From Tritrichomonas musculus (taxonomy: Eukaryota; Parabasalia; Tritrichomonadida; Tritrichomonadidae), in contig JAPFFF010000008.1 in the NCBI GenBank assembly GCA_039105265.1, positions 5,394,001 to 5,458,000 of the forward strand: a DNA stretch of 64,000 bases. The letters are read 5' to 3'. Every line of letters begins with the position of its first letter. Position 1 is the stretch's first letter. The notes under the pieces were generated by a model. That model worked only from the letters and a program-made list of their open reading frames with translations. It had not been told where the DNA came from and searched no databases. Position numbers and translations under genes: made by a program. Of the stretch, positions 37,900 through 47,183 are shown one piece after another.

Positions 37900-39433
37900 T
37901 TTAATAGAGGTGGGAGGAGTAGGATTTTTTTTAGAAATCTATTTTATATGCATAACAATATTTTTAATATTATTCTAAATATTATTTATTATATGTTTAT
38001 TAGATATTATTCGATAATGGATGGTATATCTTTATTTTATTTTTTAAATAATAATTGAATTTTTTGAATAGAATAAATTTTACGATAAATTTTTTTTTTA
38101 ACAATTTTGAAAATTTATATAAATATGAAATTTTTATAATATAAATTTTTATTTTGTATTATTTTTCTTTTTTTATCTTTGATATATATTATATTTATGA
38201 TAAAATAAGTTTATTCGCAAAAATATAGATTTTTAAAGAGGATAAGATCATTGAATTATACTCCATATAATCATTCAATTATTAAAATCAATATATATAT
38301 ATAAATTTAATATATTATTTTATTATAATATGACAAAATTTATAAATTCATTTAACATACTATATATTATTCTATATTATAAATATATTTTATTTTTGAA
38401 TATAGATAATCATAAATTAATTTAGTTTAAAATTGATAGAATAATAAAATAAAAAAAAGTTTTAATAGAATTTTTCAATGCGAAATTTGAATAGTTAAAT
38501 TCTATGGTTTATATTAAGCCAAAATACGGTTTTTCAGAAAATAAAATAAATTTATGAAAAAGCATTCACTTTTTACTAATTTATTTGTTCAAAGTAAAAT
38601 ATAAACCAATAAAAAAGCCAATTATTTCGTTTTAAAAAGTTATCTATAATAACGAAATATTTTCAATTCAATATTTTACAAATAAGATATCTTGTTTATT
38701 ATTTAATATTTTAATTATAAAATATTTGATATATATAGGAACATGTTTTATATAATATGTATAATAACTATATTTTTAAAAAATATATCTTTTTTTTAAA
38801 AAATGCTTGTTTTAATAAAATTATAAAATGAAAATAGAAAAATAGAGTCTTTGTTCGAGCCATTTTCAAATTAAATTAATTTAAAATATTTAAATATATA
38901 TATAACTTTTAATATTAATATTTACATTATTAAATAACAATTTGTATATTAAGAAATGCAAAAAATAGGATGAAAACCAATTTCATCTCATTATAGAAAT
39001 GTAATATGAAACTAATCAAATATCCTACATATTATATAATATCTTCTTATATAGATATATGATTTATTTTATTTTAAACAAATCAAAAGCATATCAAATG
39101 ATGGATTTATTTAAAAAAACACTCTTATGAAAAATTGCTTTTAATTCATTGAATATCACATTTTATTATACATATTTAATATAATAATAAATAAATAACT
39201 GTATAATATAAATAAAATAAAAAATAATTACAAAATAATAATTATATACTAAGATATATACAAAAAATGTTAACTACAAAAAAACGCAAAAAGTCTTTGC
39301 ACCTTTAATTTAATTTAAATTTATATTCCATTCTTTTTTGAATTATAATATATATTATTAATAAATATGTTTACTTTTAATAATTGTTTAAATATTTTGT
39401 AGTGAAATATATATTAGACAATTTCATTCATAT
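37900..39433. other. Extremely A+T-rich gene-free tract
   Basis: 1.5 kb between the hAT-type element and the MULE, made largely of A/T with short TA runs and no open frame. A TAGAGGTGGGAGGAG sequence at about 37905 resembles a second hAT-type terminus, but I found no partner. Nothing else is recognised. Confidence 0.5.
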
Positions 39434-39442
39434 GATTTGAAC
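39434..39442. repeat. Left target-site duplication of the MULE
   Basis: GATTTGAAC, identical to 45204-45212. Nine base pairs is the typical duplication length of Mutator-like elements. Confidence 0.92.
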
Positions 39443-39636
39443 GGCGAAGTGACAAACTATAGAAAAAGTTACACCATTTTTTTCTGAGGAAAATTCGTTA
39501 TTCTGACTTTTTGAGTTAATTGAGAAGGCATACAAAAAGTTCTAAAATTTTCTTGTAAAGTTTTGAAAAAGTTCACTAAGATAAAACCATGAAAAAGCGC
39601 CATTTTTATAGAACTAAACCAATCAAAGAAACCGAG

Positions 39637-40146
39637 ATGACGACATTGCCGCCCATAGCATGATCACGATCAGTAATGCTTAGCAGCTAGCTGGTTGTAA
39701 CTGCGGCGAGTCGTCATCCGGACAAAGATATCGCGATTTCATCCGGAAGATCTGGAATGACGACATTGCCGCCCATAGCAAGACCACGATCAGCAATGCT
39801 TAGCAGCTAGCTGGTTGTAACTGCGGCGAGTCGTCATCCGGACAAAGATATCGCGATTTCATCCGGAAGATCTGGAATGACGACATTGCCGCCCATAGCA
39901 AGACCACGATCAGTAATGCTTAGCAGCTGGCTGGTTGTAACTGCGGCGAGTCGTCATCCGGACAAAGATATCGCGATTTCATCCGGAAGATCTGGAATGA
40001 CGACATTGCCGCCCATAGCAAGACCACGATCAGCAATGCTTAGCAGCTAGCTGGTTGTAACTGCGGCGAGTCGTCATCCGGACAAAGATATCGCGATTTC
40101 ATCCGGAAGATCTGGAATGACGACATTGCCGCCCATAGCAAGACCA
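39637..40146 (+). repeat. 120-bp tandem repeat array, left outer
   Basis: Units start ATGACGACATTGCCGCCCAT at 39637, 39757, 39877, 39997 and 40117 (partial). The units differ at only a few positions, for example CAGTAATGC or CAGCAATGC, and AGCTAGCTGG or AGCTGGCTGG. They are GC-richer (about 50%) than the rest of the region. Confidence 0.95.
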
Positions 40147-40345
40147 CGGTGGCAATAAAAAGATGAAAATAAAACAAACAAAAAACAAACAAAATTGATT
40201 ATTTAATATTATTATTACGATTTTTTAATTTTTTTATTTTGATAAAGCTTATTTAAAATATTCTGAGTCTTCTCAGAAATTTGTTAAATTTTTTTTTTTA
40301 TAAATATATATAACTTTTTGAAAGAATTATGGTCTTTTTATATTT

Positions 40346-40477
40346 ATGGAAGAAGACCAAAATCTTTATTATTCAGCGAAATATCTATCTCATACGCAAA
40401 GACCTAATTCTTTAAAAGATAAAGTTCTAAAATTTTCTTGTAAAGTTTTGAAAAAGTTCACTAAGATAAAACCATGA
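40346..40477 (+). pseudogene. Captured transposase 5' end, left arm
   Basis: Starts with the same 26 codons as the full transposase (MEEDQNLYYSAKYLSH to LKDK) but on the plus strand. At 40425 it joins arm sequence, so the frame reads a different 17-residue tail and stops at 40477, giving a 43-codon frame. The junction shares AAAG with both parents. It is a by-product of arm duplication; whether it is expressed is unknown. Confidence 0.85.
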
Positions 40478-40521
40478 AAAAGCGCCATTTTTATAGAACT
40501 AAACCAATCAAAGAAACCGAG

Positions 40522-40795
40522 ATGACGACATTGCCGCCCATAGCATGATCACGATCAGTAATGCTTAGCAGCTAGCTGGTTGTAACTGCGGCGAGTCGTC
40601 ATCCGGACAAAGATATTGCGATTTCATCCGGAAGATCTGGAATGACGACATTGCCGCCCATAGCAAGACCACGATCAGTAATGCTTAGCAGCTGGCTGGT
40701 TGTAACTGCGGCGAGTCGTCATCCGGACAAAGATATCGCGATTTCATCCGGAAGATCTGGAATTGACGATATTGCCGCCCATAGGACGACCACGG
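40522..40795 (+). repeat. 120-bp tandem repeat array, left inner
   Basis: Units start at 40522 and 40642, with a diverged partial third from about 40762. Same consensus as the outer array. Confidence 0.93.
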
Positions 40796-40950
40796 TGGCA
40801 ATAAAAAGATGAAAATAAAACAAACAAAAAACAAACAAAATTGATTATTTAATATTATTGTGATTTTTTATTTTTTATTTTTATTTTTTTTTTTTTTTTT
40901 TTTTTTTGATAAAGCTTATTTAAAATATTCTGAGTCTTCTCAGAAATTTG

Positions 40951-43293
40951 TTAAGAGAAAAATCTGTTACCACCTGCAGCTAAATCTGCATTTTTCCAAC
41001 TTGCTATTTTGAATTTAGATAAAAAATATATGACACCTGAATTATCGCATCTAGTTTCAAAAACATAGCGGACAAAATTAGAAAAACATATTTTTTCGAT
41101 ATCATGATATGATAATTGAGGATACATTCCTTTAATTTCAGCCTTCGTTTCATAGTATTTTTTCTTAATTAATTCGATGTCAGCATTACAGTCTTTTATC
41201 ATTGAATCAAAATTGTCATCTTCGTCGTATAAATTTTCAAGTTTTAATTTTTCTTTCTTTTGACTTGTGTTACTTTCTTCTTTCTTTTTTCTGAAAACCA
41301 ATTTTTCATCAAGTGCTCGAAAATCAAAATGATTTCCAGAATATTTGGCATCATTTGGATTAATATTTGGGAATTTTGGTAAAACATATGTAAAACAATT
41401 AAGAAACTCATTAATAAAAGAGCCTAATATATTCAATGATTCCTTATCAAACTTTCTATTCTTTTCAACTTCGTATATTGATATTATTCTATCTATATTT
41501 TTTCTATTTGATTTAAAAAGATTTTTTTCAAATTTATAATTGGGGAACTTTTTGAGAGATTGAACAAATAAATATTGAATATCAATTTCATTGCTATTTT
41601 TAACAATATTAAATATTTCTGATTTGCAAAAATTATTTAATATTGTATGTATGCAAGGAAGTTTCACTCCATAAATTGATTCAACAAAATCATCTTCACC
41701 ACAATCACAATTTTCTTTTGAACATTTTAAATAATTATCTGGTCTCTTGCTAAGAATTTGTATAACTTTTTGAATCATTTTTTGATGTTTGTTTTGAAAA
41801 GAATTTCCACAAATATCTGAGTAATTATTTATATAATTTAATAAATAATTTACAATTGTTGTGAAACCAGTTTTAAATGAATGAGTTCCGGAATCTGGCA
41901 ATTTTTGATTGATATTTCCGTGGAAACCTTCCGAATGATTTGAACAACGAGCTACATGGTGGTCAGAACGAATCCATATTGCCCAATTAGCAATATAATA
42001 ATCACTTTTTTTAATTTCTTCTTTATTTGGCATTCTTTCCACTTCATCTATATCTTTTAACATAATTTCAAAATCTTTTAATTTTTGTTTTTTTTCATTA
42101 TCTTGATCGGTATCGTCAAATAAAGGTGAATTTGGATCTTTTTTATATTCGTCCATTTCAACTAAAATAAATTCTTTTTCTTGTTTATATATTAAATATG
42201 TTTTGCATCTCAATAACCTTGCAACCCATATGCCTAATGATGATTTAGGTCCAAATATTTGTATAATATGACGATGACAAAAATATTGAATATTTGAATG
42301 TAATTTACAGAACTTTTTGATAGGAGAACCTAAATCTGATAAAACAACTTTATTTTCAAAAACATTTTTATTTAAACAAAACTTATTTAATCCATCAAAT
42401 AATAAATTATATAAAAAACGGTTCTCTTTAGGGCCAATTGATAATGCGAAAGGAAAACTTGAATTGAAATAAATTGAATGGTATATACAAAATTTGTAAG
42501 GCTTAAGCGCATAAAAAGAAGCATCAATTTGCAAATAATGCATATAATTTATAACTTCTAAAGCCCAAGGCATAATCCATATTATATTTTTAATAAAAGC
42601 AAAATCATTATTAAATTTAAATGCAAATCCATCGTCCTGAACTTTTTGAGTACTTATCTCAATATAAACAAAACCAGGTAAATGCAATAAAATTTTATAA
42701 AAATCATCATAACCTTGAAAACTAACGGCTCTTCTACGCAAGGTTCTTTTATCTAAAAAGTTTTGAAAAGCAAATTTTATAAATATTGGAAAATTAGAAT
42801 TTTTTCGAGCTACGTAATTACAAAAAGTATAAAGCATTGTATTTTTATGTTTACATTGTTTATTCCAAAAATCTTGAGTCAAAAAAGGACACTCTTTATT
42901 TTTCAAAGTATATGGCGACGTCATGATACATTCTTCAAAATCAATAGTAACAACTTTCATAGTTTGGTTTTCAAGGAGTTGATCTCTAGCGAGAACTTTA
43001 ATGGTTTCCAAATCGTTTTTGACAGTTATGCTAAATATTTGAATTTCAGTATTTATCTTTGATTTATTACAGCAACTAAACGAAAAAATGTCATTATAAA
43101 CTCTTTTGTTGTTGCATATAAATTCTTTGGTTAAGCTATCGAGGAAAAGGATTAGCGAAATGATATTGAAATTCTGAGAATGCAAAGGAACAATTTCAAT
43201 GAATGTTCTTAATCCTTTATCTTTTAAAGAATTAGGTCTTTGCGTATGAGATAGATATTTCGCTGAATAATAAAGATTTTGGTCTTCTTCCAT
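40951..43293 (-). CDS. MULE transposase (DDE, SWIM zinc finger)
   Basis: 780 residues, intact. The DDE catalytic core has Asp257 in LQIDASFYAL, Asp320 in VVLSDLGSPI followed by a typical FCHRH (Cys339-His340), and Glu455 in CSNHSEGFHGNINQ, the expected spacing for MULE transposases with a helical insertion between the second Asp and Glu. A SWIM-type zinc finger CxC...CxH follows (Cys529, Cys531, Cys547, His549). The C-terminus is Lys/Glu-rich. The ATG at 43293 abuts the right inner arm, so its promoter lies in the arm, and the stop codon forms the edge of the left arm. It catalyses excision and insertion of the element. Confidence 0.92.
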   Translation of the reverse strand: MEEDQNLYYSAKYLSHTQRPNSLKDKGLRTFIEIVPLHSQNFNIISLILFLDSLTKEFICNNKRVYNDIFSFSCCNKSKINTEIQIFSITVKNDLETIKVLARDQLLENQTMKVVTIDFEECIMTSPYTLKNKECPFLTQDFWNKQCKHKNTMLYTFCNYVARKNSNFPIFIKFAFQNFLDKRTLRRRAVSFQGYDDFYKILLHLPGFVYIEISTQKVQDDGFAFKFNNDFAFIKNIIWIMPWALEVINYMHYLQIDASFYALKPYKFCIYHSIYFNSSFPFALSIGPKENRFLYNLLFDGLNKFCLNKNVFENKVVLSDLGSPIKKFCKLHSNIQYFCHRHIIQIFGPKSSLGIWVARLLRCKTYLIYKQEKEFILVEMDEYKKDPNSPLFDDTDQDNEKKQKLKDFEIMLKDIDEVERMPNKEEIKKSDYYIANWAIWIRSDHHVARCSNHSEGFHGNINQKLPDSGTHSFKTGFTTIVNYLLNYINNYSDICGNSFQNKHQKMIQKVIQILSKRPDNYLKCSKENCDCGEDDFVESIYGVKLPCIHTILNNFCKSEIFNIVKNSNEIDIQYLFVQSLKKFPNYKFEKNLFKSNRKNIDRIISIYEVEKNRKFDKESLNILGSFINEFLNCFTYVLPKFPNINPNDAKYSGNHFDFRALDEKLVFRKKKEESNTSQKKEKLKLENLYDEDDNFDSMIKDCNADIELIKKKYYETKAEIKGMYPQLSYHDIEKICFSNFVRYVFETRCDNSGVIYFLSKFKIASWKNADLAAGGNRFFS

Positions 43294-43512
43294 AAATATA
43301 AAAAGACCATAATTCTTTCAAAAAGTTATATATATTTATAAAAAAAAAAATTTAACAAATTTCTGAGAAGACTCAGAATATTTTAAATAAGCTTTATCAA
43401 AATAAAAAAATTAAAAAATCGTAATAATAATATTAAATAATCAATTTTGTTTGTTTTTTGTTTGTTTTATTTTCATCTTTTTATTGCCACCGTGGTCGTC
43501 CTATGGGCGGCA

Positions 43513-43880
43513 ATGTCGTCAATTCCAGATCTTCCGGATGAAATCGCGATATCTTTGTCCGGATGACGACTCGCCGCAGTTACAACCAGCCAGCTGCTAA
43601 GCATTGCTGATCGTGGTCTTGCTATGGGCGGCAATGTCGTCATTCCAGATCTTCCGGATGAAATCGCGATATCTTTGTCCGGATGACGACTCGCCGCAGT
43701 TACAACCAGCTAGCTGCTAAGCATTGCTGATCGTGGTCTTGCTATGGGCGGCAATGTCGTCATTCCAGATCTTCCGGATGAAATCGTGATATCTTTGTCC
43801 GGATGACGACTCGCCGCAGTTACAACCAGCTAGCTGCTAAGCATTACTGATCGTGATCATGCTATGGGCGGCAATGTCGT
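43513..43880 (-). repeat. 120-bp tandem repeat array, right inner
   Basis: Three units; GCAATGTCGTCA recurs at about 43510, 43630, 43750 and 43870. Inverted relative to the left arrays. Confidence 0.93.
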
Positions 43881-43927
43881 CATCTCGGTTTCTTTGATTG
43901 GTTTAGTTCTATAAAAATGGCGCTTTT

Positions 43928-44059
43928 TCATGGTTTTATCTTAGTGAACTTTTTCAAAACTTTACAAGAAAATTTTAGAACTTTATCTTTTAAAGAATTA
44001 GGTCTTTGCGTATGAGATAGATATTTCGCTGAATAATAAAGATTTTGGTCTTCTTCCAT
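43928..44059 (-). pseudogene. Captured transposase 5' end, right arm
   Basis: Exact mirror of 40346-40477: the same 26 transposase codons fused at the same base (43981/43980) to arm sequence, with the stop at 43928. The identical junction in both arms shows that the event occurred once and was then copied to the other arm. Confidence 0.85.
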
Positions 44060-44279
44060 AAATATAAAAAGACCATAATTCTTTCAAAAAGTTATATATA
44101 TTTATAAAAAAAAAAATTTAACAAATTTCTGAGAAGACTCAGAATATTTTAAATAAGCTTTATCAAAATAAAAAAATTAAAAAATCGTAATAATAATATT
44201 AAATAATCAATTTTGTTTGTTTTTTGTTTGTTTTATTTTCATCTTTTTATTGCCACCGTGGTCGTCCTATGGGCGGCAA

Positions 44280-45007
44280 TGTCGTCAATTCCAGATCTTC
44301 CGGATGAAATCGCGATATCTTTGTCCGGATGACGACTCGCCGCAGTTACAACCAGCCAGCTGCTAAGCATTACTGATCGTGGTCTTGCTATGGGCGGCAA
44401 TGTCGTCATTCCAGATCTTCCGGATGAAATCGCGATATCTTTGTCCGGATGACGACTCGCCGCAGTTACAACCAGCTAGCTGCTAAGCATTGCTGATCGT
44501 GGTCTTGCTATGGGCGGCAATGTCGTCATTCCAGATCTTCCGGATGAAATCGCGATATCTTTGTCCGGATGACGACTCGCCGCAGTTACAACCAGCCAGC
44601 TGCTAAGCATTACTGATCGTGGTCTTGCTATGGGCGGCAATGTCGTCATTCCAGATCTTCCGGATGAAATCGCGATATCTTTGTCCGGATGACGACTCGC
44701 CGCAGTTACAACCAGCCAGCTGCTAAGCATTACTGATCGTGGTCTTGCTATGGGCGGCAATGTCGTCATTCCAGATCTTCCGGATGAAATCGCGATATCT
44801 TTGTCCGGATGACGACTCGCCGCAGTTACAACCAGCTAGCTGCTAAGCATTGCTGATCGTGGTCTTGCTATGGGCGGCAATGTCGTCATTCCAGATCTTC
44901 CGGATGAAATCGCAATATCTTTGTCCGGATGACGACTCGCCGCAGTTACAACCAGCTAGCTGCTAAGCATTACTGATCGTGATCATGCTATGGGCGGCAA
45001 TGTCGTC
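44280..45007 (-). repeat. 120-bp tandem repeat array, right outer
   Basis: Six units; GCAATGTCGTCA recurs every 120 bp from about 44276 to 44996. Because 120 is divisible by three, one minus-strand frame stays open across adjacent units (40-residue period), which I regard as incidental. Confidence 0.94.
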
Positions 45008-45203
45008 ATCTCGGTTTCTTTGATTGGTTTAGTTCTATAAAAATGGCGCTTTTTCATGGTTTTATCTTAGTGAACTTTTTCAAAACTTTACAAGAAAATT
45101 TTAGAACTTTTTGTATGCCTTCTCAATTAACTCAAAAAGTCAGAATAACGAATTTTCCTCAGAAAAAAATGGTGTAACTTTTTCTATAGTTTGTCATTCC
45201 GCC

Positions 45204-45212
45204 GATTTGAAC
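45204..45212. repeat. Right target-site duplication of the MULE
   Basis: GATTTGAAC, identical to 39434-39442. Confidence 0.92.
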
Positions 45213-45641
45213 CAATGTCATGTTGAATTTTTTTTCTTTTTTTTTTGAATTAATTCATGAATGTACACATTTACAAAAGATATATAAATATATCTGAATG
45301 GTTAAATCGTTCTAAACACTTTTTTTTGTGCAAAAAAAACAGTTTGAAAAATTTAAAAATTTTGAGTTGCAGCACTCACAAAAATAATAAAATATTCAAA
45401 AATACACAATAATTTTAACTTTTTGAGTAAAAGTTGTGTTTTATGGATTGCTCAAAAAAGCACCTTCTTCAAAGGGTGATATTATGATACCTAAATATAT
45501 GTGATGGAATATGTTAATGCAAATAGATATGTAAGAAAAATATTTGTTTTGATTTCAATGAAGCTTGATTAGTCATTTTGTTTGAAAAAGTTAATTTACA
45601 AAAACGCACGTTTAATAATCGAAGTTTTGAATTTTTTGAAA
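45213..45641. other. Intergenic 429 bp upstream of PP1
   Basis: A+T-rich. AGTTGCAGCACT at 45365-45376 is the reverse complement of 36344-36355 (see findings). TCATT at 45573-45577 could be an initiator 67 nt before the PP1 ATG. No gene seen. Confidence 0.4.
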
Positions 45642-46637
45642 ATGAACAAGAAAGAAAAGAAACCATCTATTGAAACCATTATAAATAATATCTTAGCGGT
45701 TCGAAAAAAGGTACCAGGAACTCCAGCAGATATAACAGAAACAGACATATTGTATTTATGTTCAACAATCAAAACAATTTTTCTTGAACAACCAGTTTTA
45801 CTTGAATTACAACCACCGTTAACTATATGTGGTGATACTCATGGACAATTTCATGATTTAGTACGTATTTTCGAAGAGTGCAAATATCCTCCTCATACAA
45901 ATTATCTATTTCTTGGTGATTATGTCGATCGTGGTATTCAAAGTATCGAAACTGTTTGTCTTCTCTTCGCTTTTAAAATATTATATCCTGAAAACTTTTT
46001 CTTATTACGTGGAAACCATGAATGTTCTTACATCAATAGGCAATTTGGTTTCTATGATGAATGTATTCAAAGATTCAGTAAGAAAGTATGGAGGATTTTT
46101 TGTGATGTATTTAATTGCCTTCCTGTAGCAGCAATAGTTGATGATAAAATATTTTGTGTACATGGAGGCATCTCCCCAACATTACTCGATCTAGACGATA
46201 TTAAAAAAATCGAGAGACCTTTGGAAATACCTGAGGATGGTCTTTTATGTGATCTTTTATGGAGTGATCCTGATCCTGATATTGAGCAATGGGATGATAA
46301 TGATAGAGGAACGAGTTACATATTTGGGCAAGCTCCATTAAGAAGATTTCTTGACAGATTTAATTTTGATTTACTTTGCCGAGCTCATCAAGCAGTTATG
46401 GGTGGTTATGATTTCCCGTTTGCCGATGATCAAGGTGTTGTTACTATCTTTTCAGCACCTAATTACTGCTATGAATTTCAGAATAAAGGTGCAATGCTTC
46501 AAGTAGATGAGAACTTGTATTGCACTTTCAAAGTTTTAGAGCCTATAATATGGGAAGAAGAATTCTTTGCTGAATCTCGCCCTGGTACACCTCCTCGTGG
46601 TACTTCAGAAAACACATTAACAGATCTCCAACTTTAA
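45642..46637 (+). CDS. PPP1C: Ser/Thr protein phosphatase, PP1 type, catalytic subunit
   Basis: 331 residues from the ATG at 45642; the frame is open upstream only from a TTG. All PPP-family motifs are present: GDTHGQF and GDYVDRG (metal ligands), LRGNHE with the catalytic His, and HGGISP, then RAHQ and FSAPNYC near the end. Segments such as FGFYDEC, FNCLPVAAIVDDKIF, GLLCDLLWSDP and NDRGTSYIFG follow PP1 more closely than PP2A or PP2B. PP1 removes phosphate from Ser/Thr with targeting set by regulatory subunits. The short tail is not the PP2A-type YFL. Stop TAA forms TAAA. Confidence 0.94.
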   Translation: MNKKEKKPSIETIINNILAVRKKVPGTPADITETDILYLCSTIKTIFLEQPVLLELQPPLTICGDTHGQFHDLVRIFEECKYPPHTNYLFLGDYVDRGIQSIETVCLLFAFKILYPENFFLLRGNHECSYINRQFGFYDECIQRFSKKVWRIFCDVFNCLPVAAIVDDKIFCVHGGISPTLLDLDDIKKIERPLEIPEDGLLCDLLWSDPDPDIEQWDDNDRGTSYIFGQAPLRRFLDRFNFDLLCRAHQAVMGGYDFPFADDQGVVTIFSAPNYCYEFQNKGAMLQVDENLYCTFKVLEPIIWEEEFFAESRPGTPPRGTSENTLTDLQL

Positions 46638-47183
46638 AAAAAATATTTAAATCATATAATTATTTTAATTATTTAAGTAATTTATAAATTATTTTATTAC
46701 TTAATTAAATTCTAAAAAGAAAAATCAATTTTGTGCAAATGAGAGCTCATTTGAATTACTTTTTCTTTTTTTTTTGTTACAATATAAATCAAACGAAATG
46801 TAATATCCCTTAAGATAGTATTGAAGATTAATGAAGAGTTATTACCAGTTATGATAAACTTGAAAATACTAATTACAAAATAGATGAGATTTATAAAAGT
46901 TTCAGGAAGTTAAATCAAGAATTAAATTTCATCTGAAATGGGATTATTGTCAATTTCAATTACTCATCAATTTCTCAAGCAACAGAATTTCTCCAAATGT
47001 AATTATATGATGTCGATTAATTAATCTTCTTTCAATTTTTTTTATCGTCATATGTTTGTATTCAAAAAAAAAGAATAACAAATGAAATATTTGAATATAA
47101 TTTGCATATCATTCAATATTTCAAATGCACTAATATCAGATTTGATAACACATAAAAATGAGATAGTATTTCATTTTTTCTTA
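46638..47183. other. Intergenic region upstream of the LCAT-family gene
   Basis: About 545 bp, A+T-rich. Around 46880-46940 a short coding-like stretch (EIYKSFRKLNQELNFI) ends in a stop and may be a scrap of an old gene; I cannot place it. The LCAT initiator lies at the right end. Confidence 0.4.
47171..47175 (+). promoter_or_regulatory. Initiator (Inr) of the LCAT-family gene
   Basis: TCATT with +1 at A47173, 11 nt before the ATG at 47184. It lies downstream of the earlier in-frame ATG at 47082, so it argues that translation starts at 47184. Confidence 0.6.

Larger units (their letters stand above)
39443..40950 (+). repeat. Left compound inverted arm of the MULE
   Basis: In order: a terminal segment (39443-39636), four full 120-bp units plus a partial one, a promoter-like segment (about 40147-40345), the captured transposase 5' end (40346-40424), then from 40425 a second arm copy that lacks the outer 98 bp and has two full 120-bp units plus a partial one, and a final segment ending at the transposase stop codon. 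A T/A hairpin TTCTGAG-TCTTCTCAGAA lies near 40930-40947. Confidence 0.88.
39443..45203. mobile_element. Complete Mutator-like element (MULE), 5761 bp
   Basis: Both ends begin GGCG(A/G)A(A/G)TGACAAACTATAG in inverted orientation and stay nearly identical inward. A perfect 9-bp target duplication flanks it. It carries one full-length transposase on the minus strand (40951-43293). The arms are long and compound: left 39443-40950, right 43294-45203, each with two blocks of a 120-bp tandem repeat separated by a captured copy of the transposase promoter and first 26 codons. The intact frame, near-identical arms and perfect duplication make this a young, possibly autonomous copy; activity itself is not shown. 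As a plain DNA transposon it has no other cargo gene that I can see. Confidence 0.93.
43294..45203 (-). repeat. Right compound inverted arm of the MULE
   Basis: Mirror of the left arm, read inward from 45203: a terminal segment to about 45007, six full 120-bp units, promoter-like segment (44060-44259), captured transposase 5' end (44059-43981), then the second arm copy with three 120-bp units and the promoter segment that drives the full transposase. It is about 400 bp longer than the left arm, because of three more 120-bp units in total. Confidence 0.88.

Noticed and set aside
44476-44769. 97-codon minus-strand frame with a 40-residue period in the right outer array
   Set aside because: The 120-bp period keeps a frame open by arithmetic; the peptide has no start context or family signature.
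39443-45203. Virus-like or retroelement origin of the large repeat-bounded element
   Set aside because: The 9-bp duplication, inverted ends and DDE/SWIM transposase fit a Mutator-like DNA transposon; no capsid, polymerase, integrase or protease frame is present.
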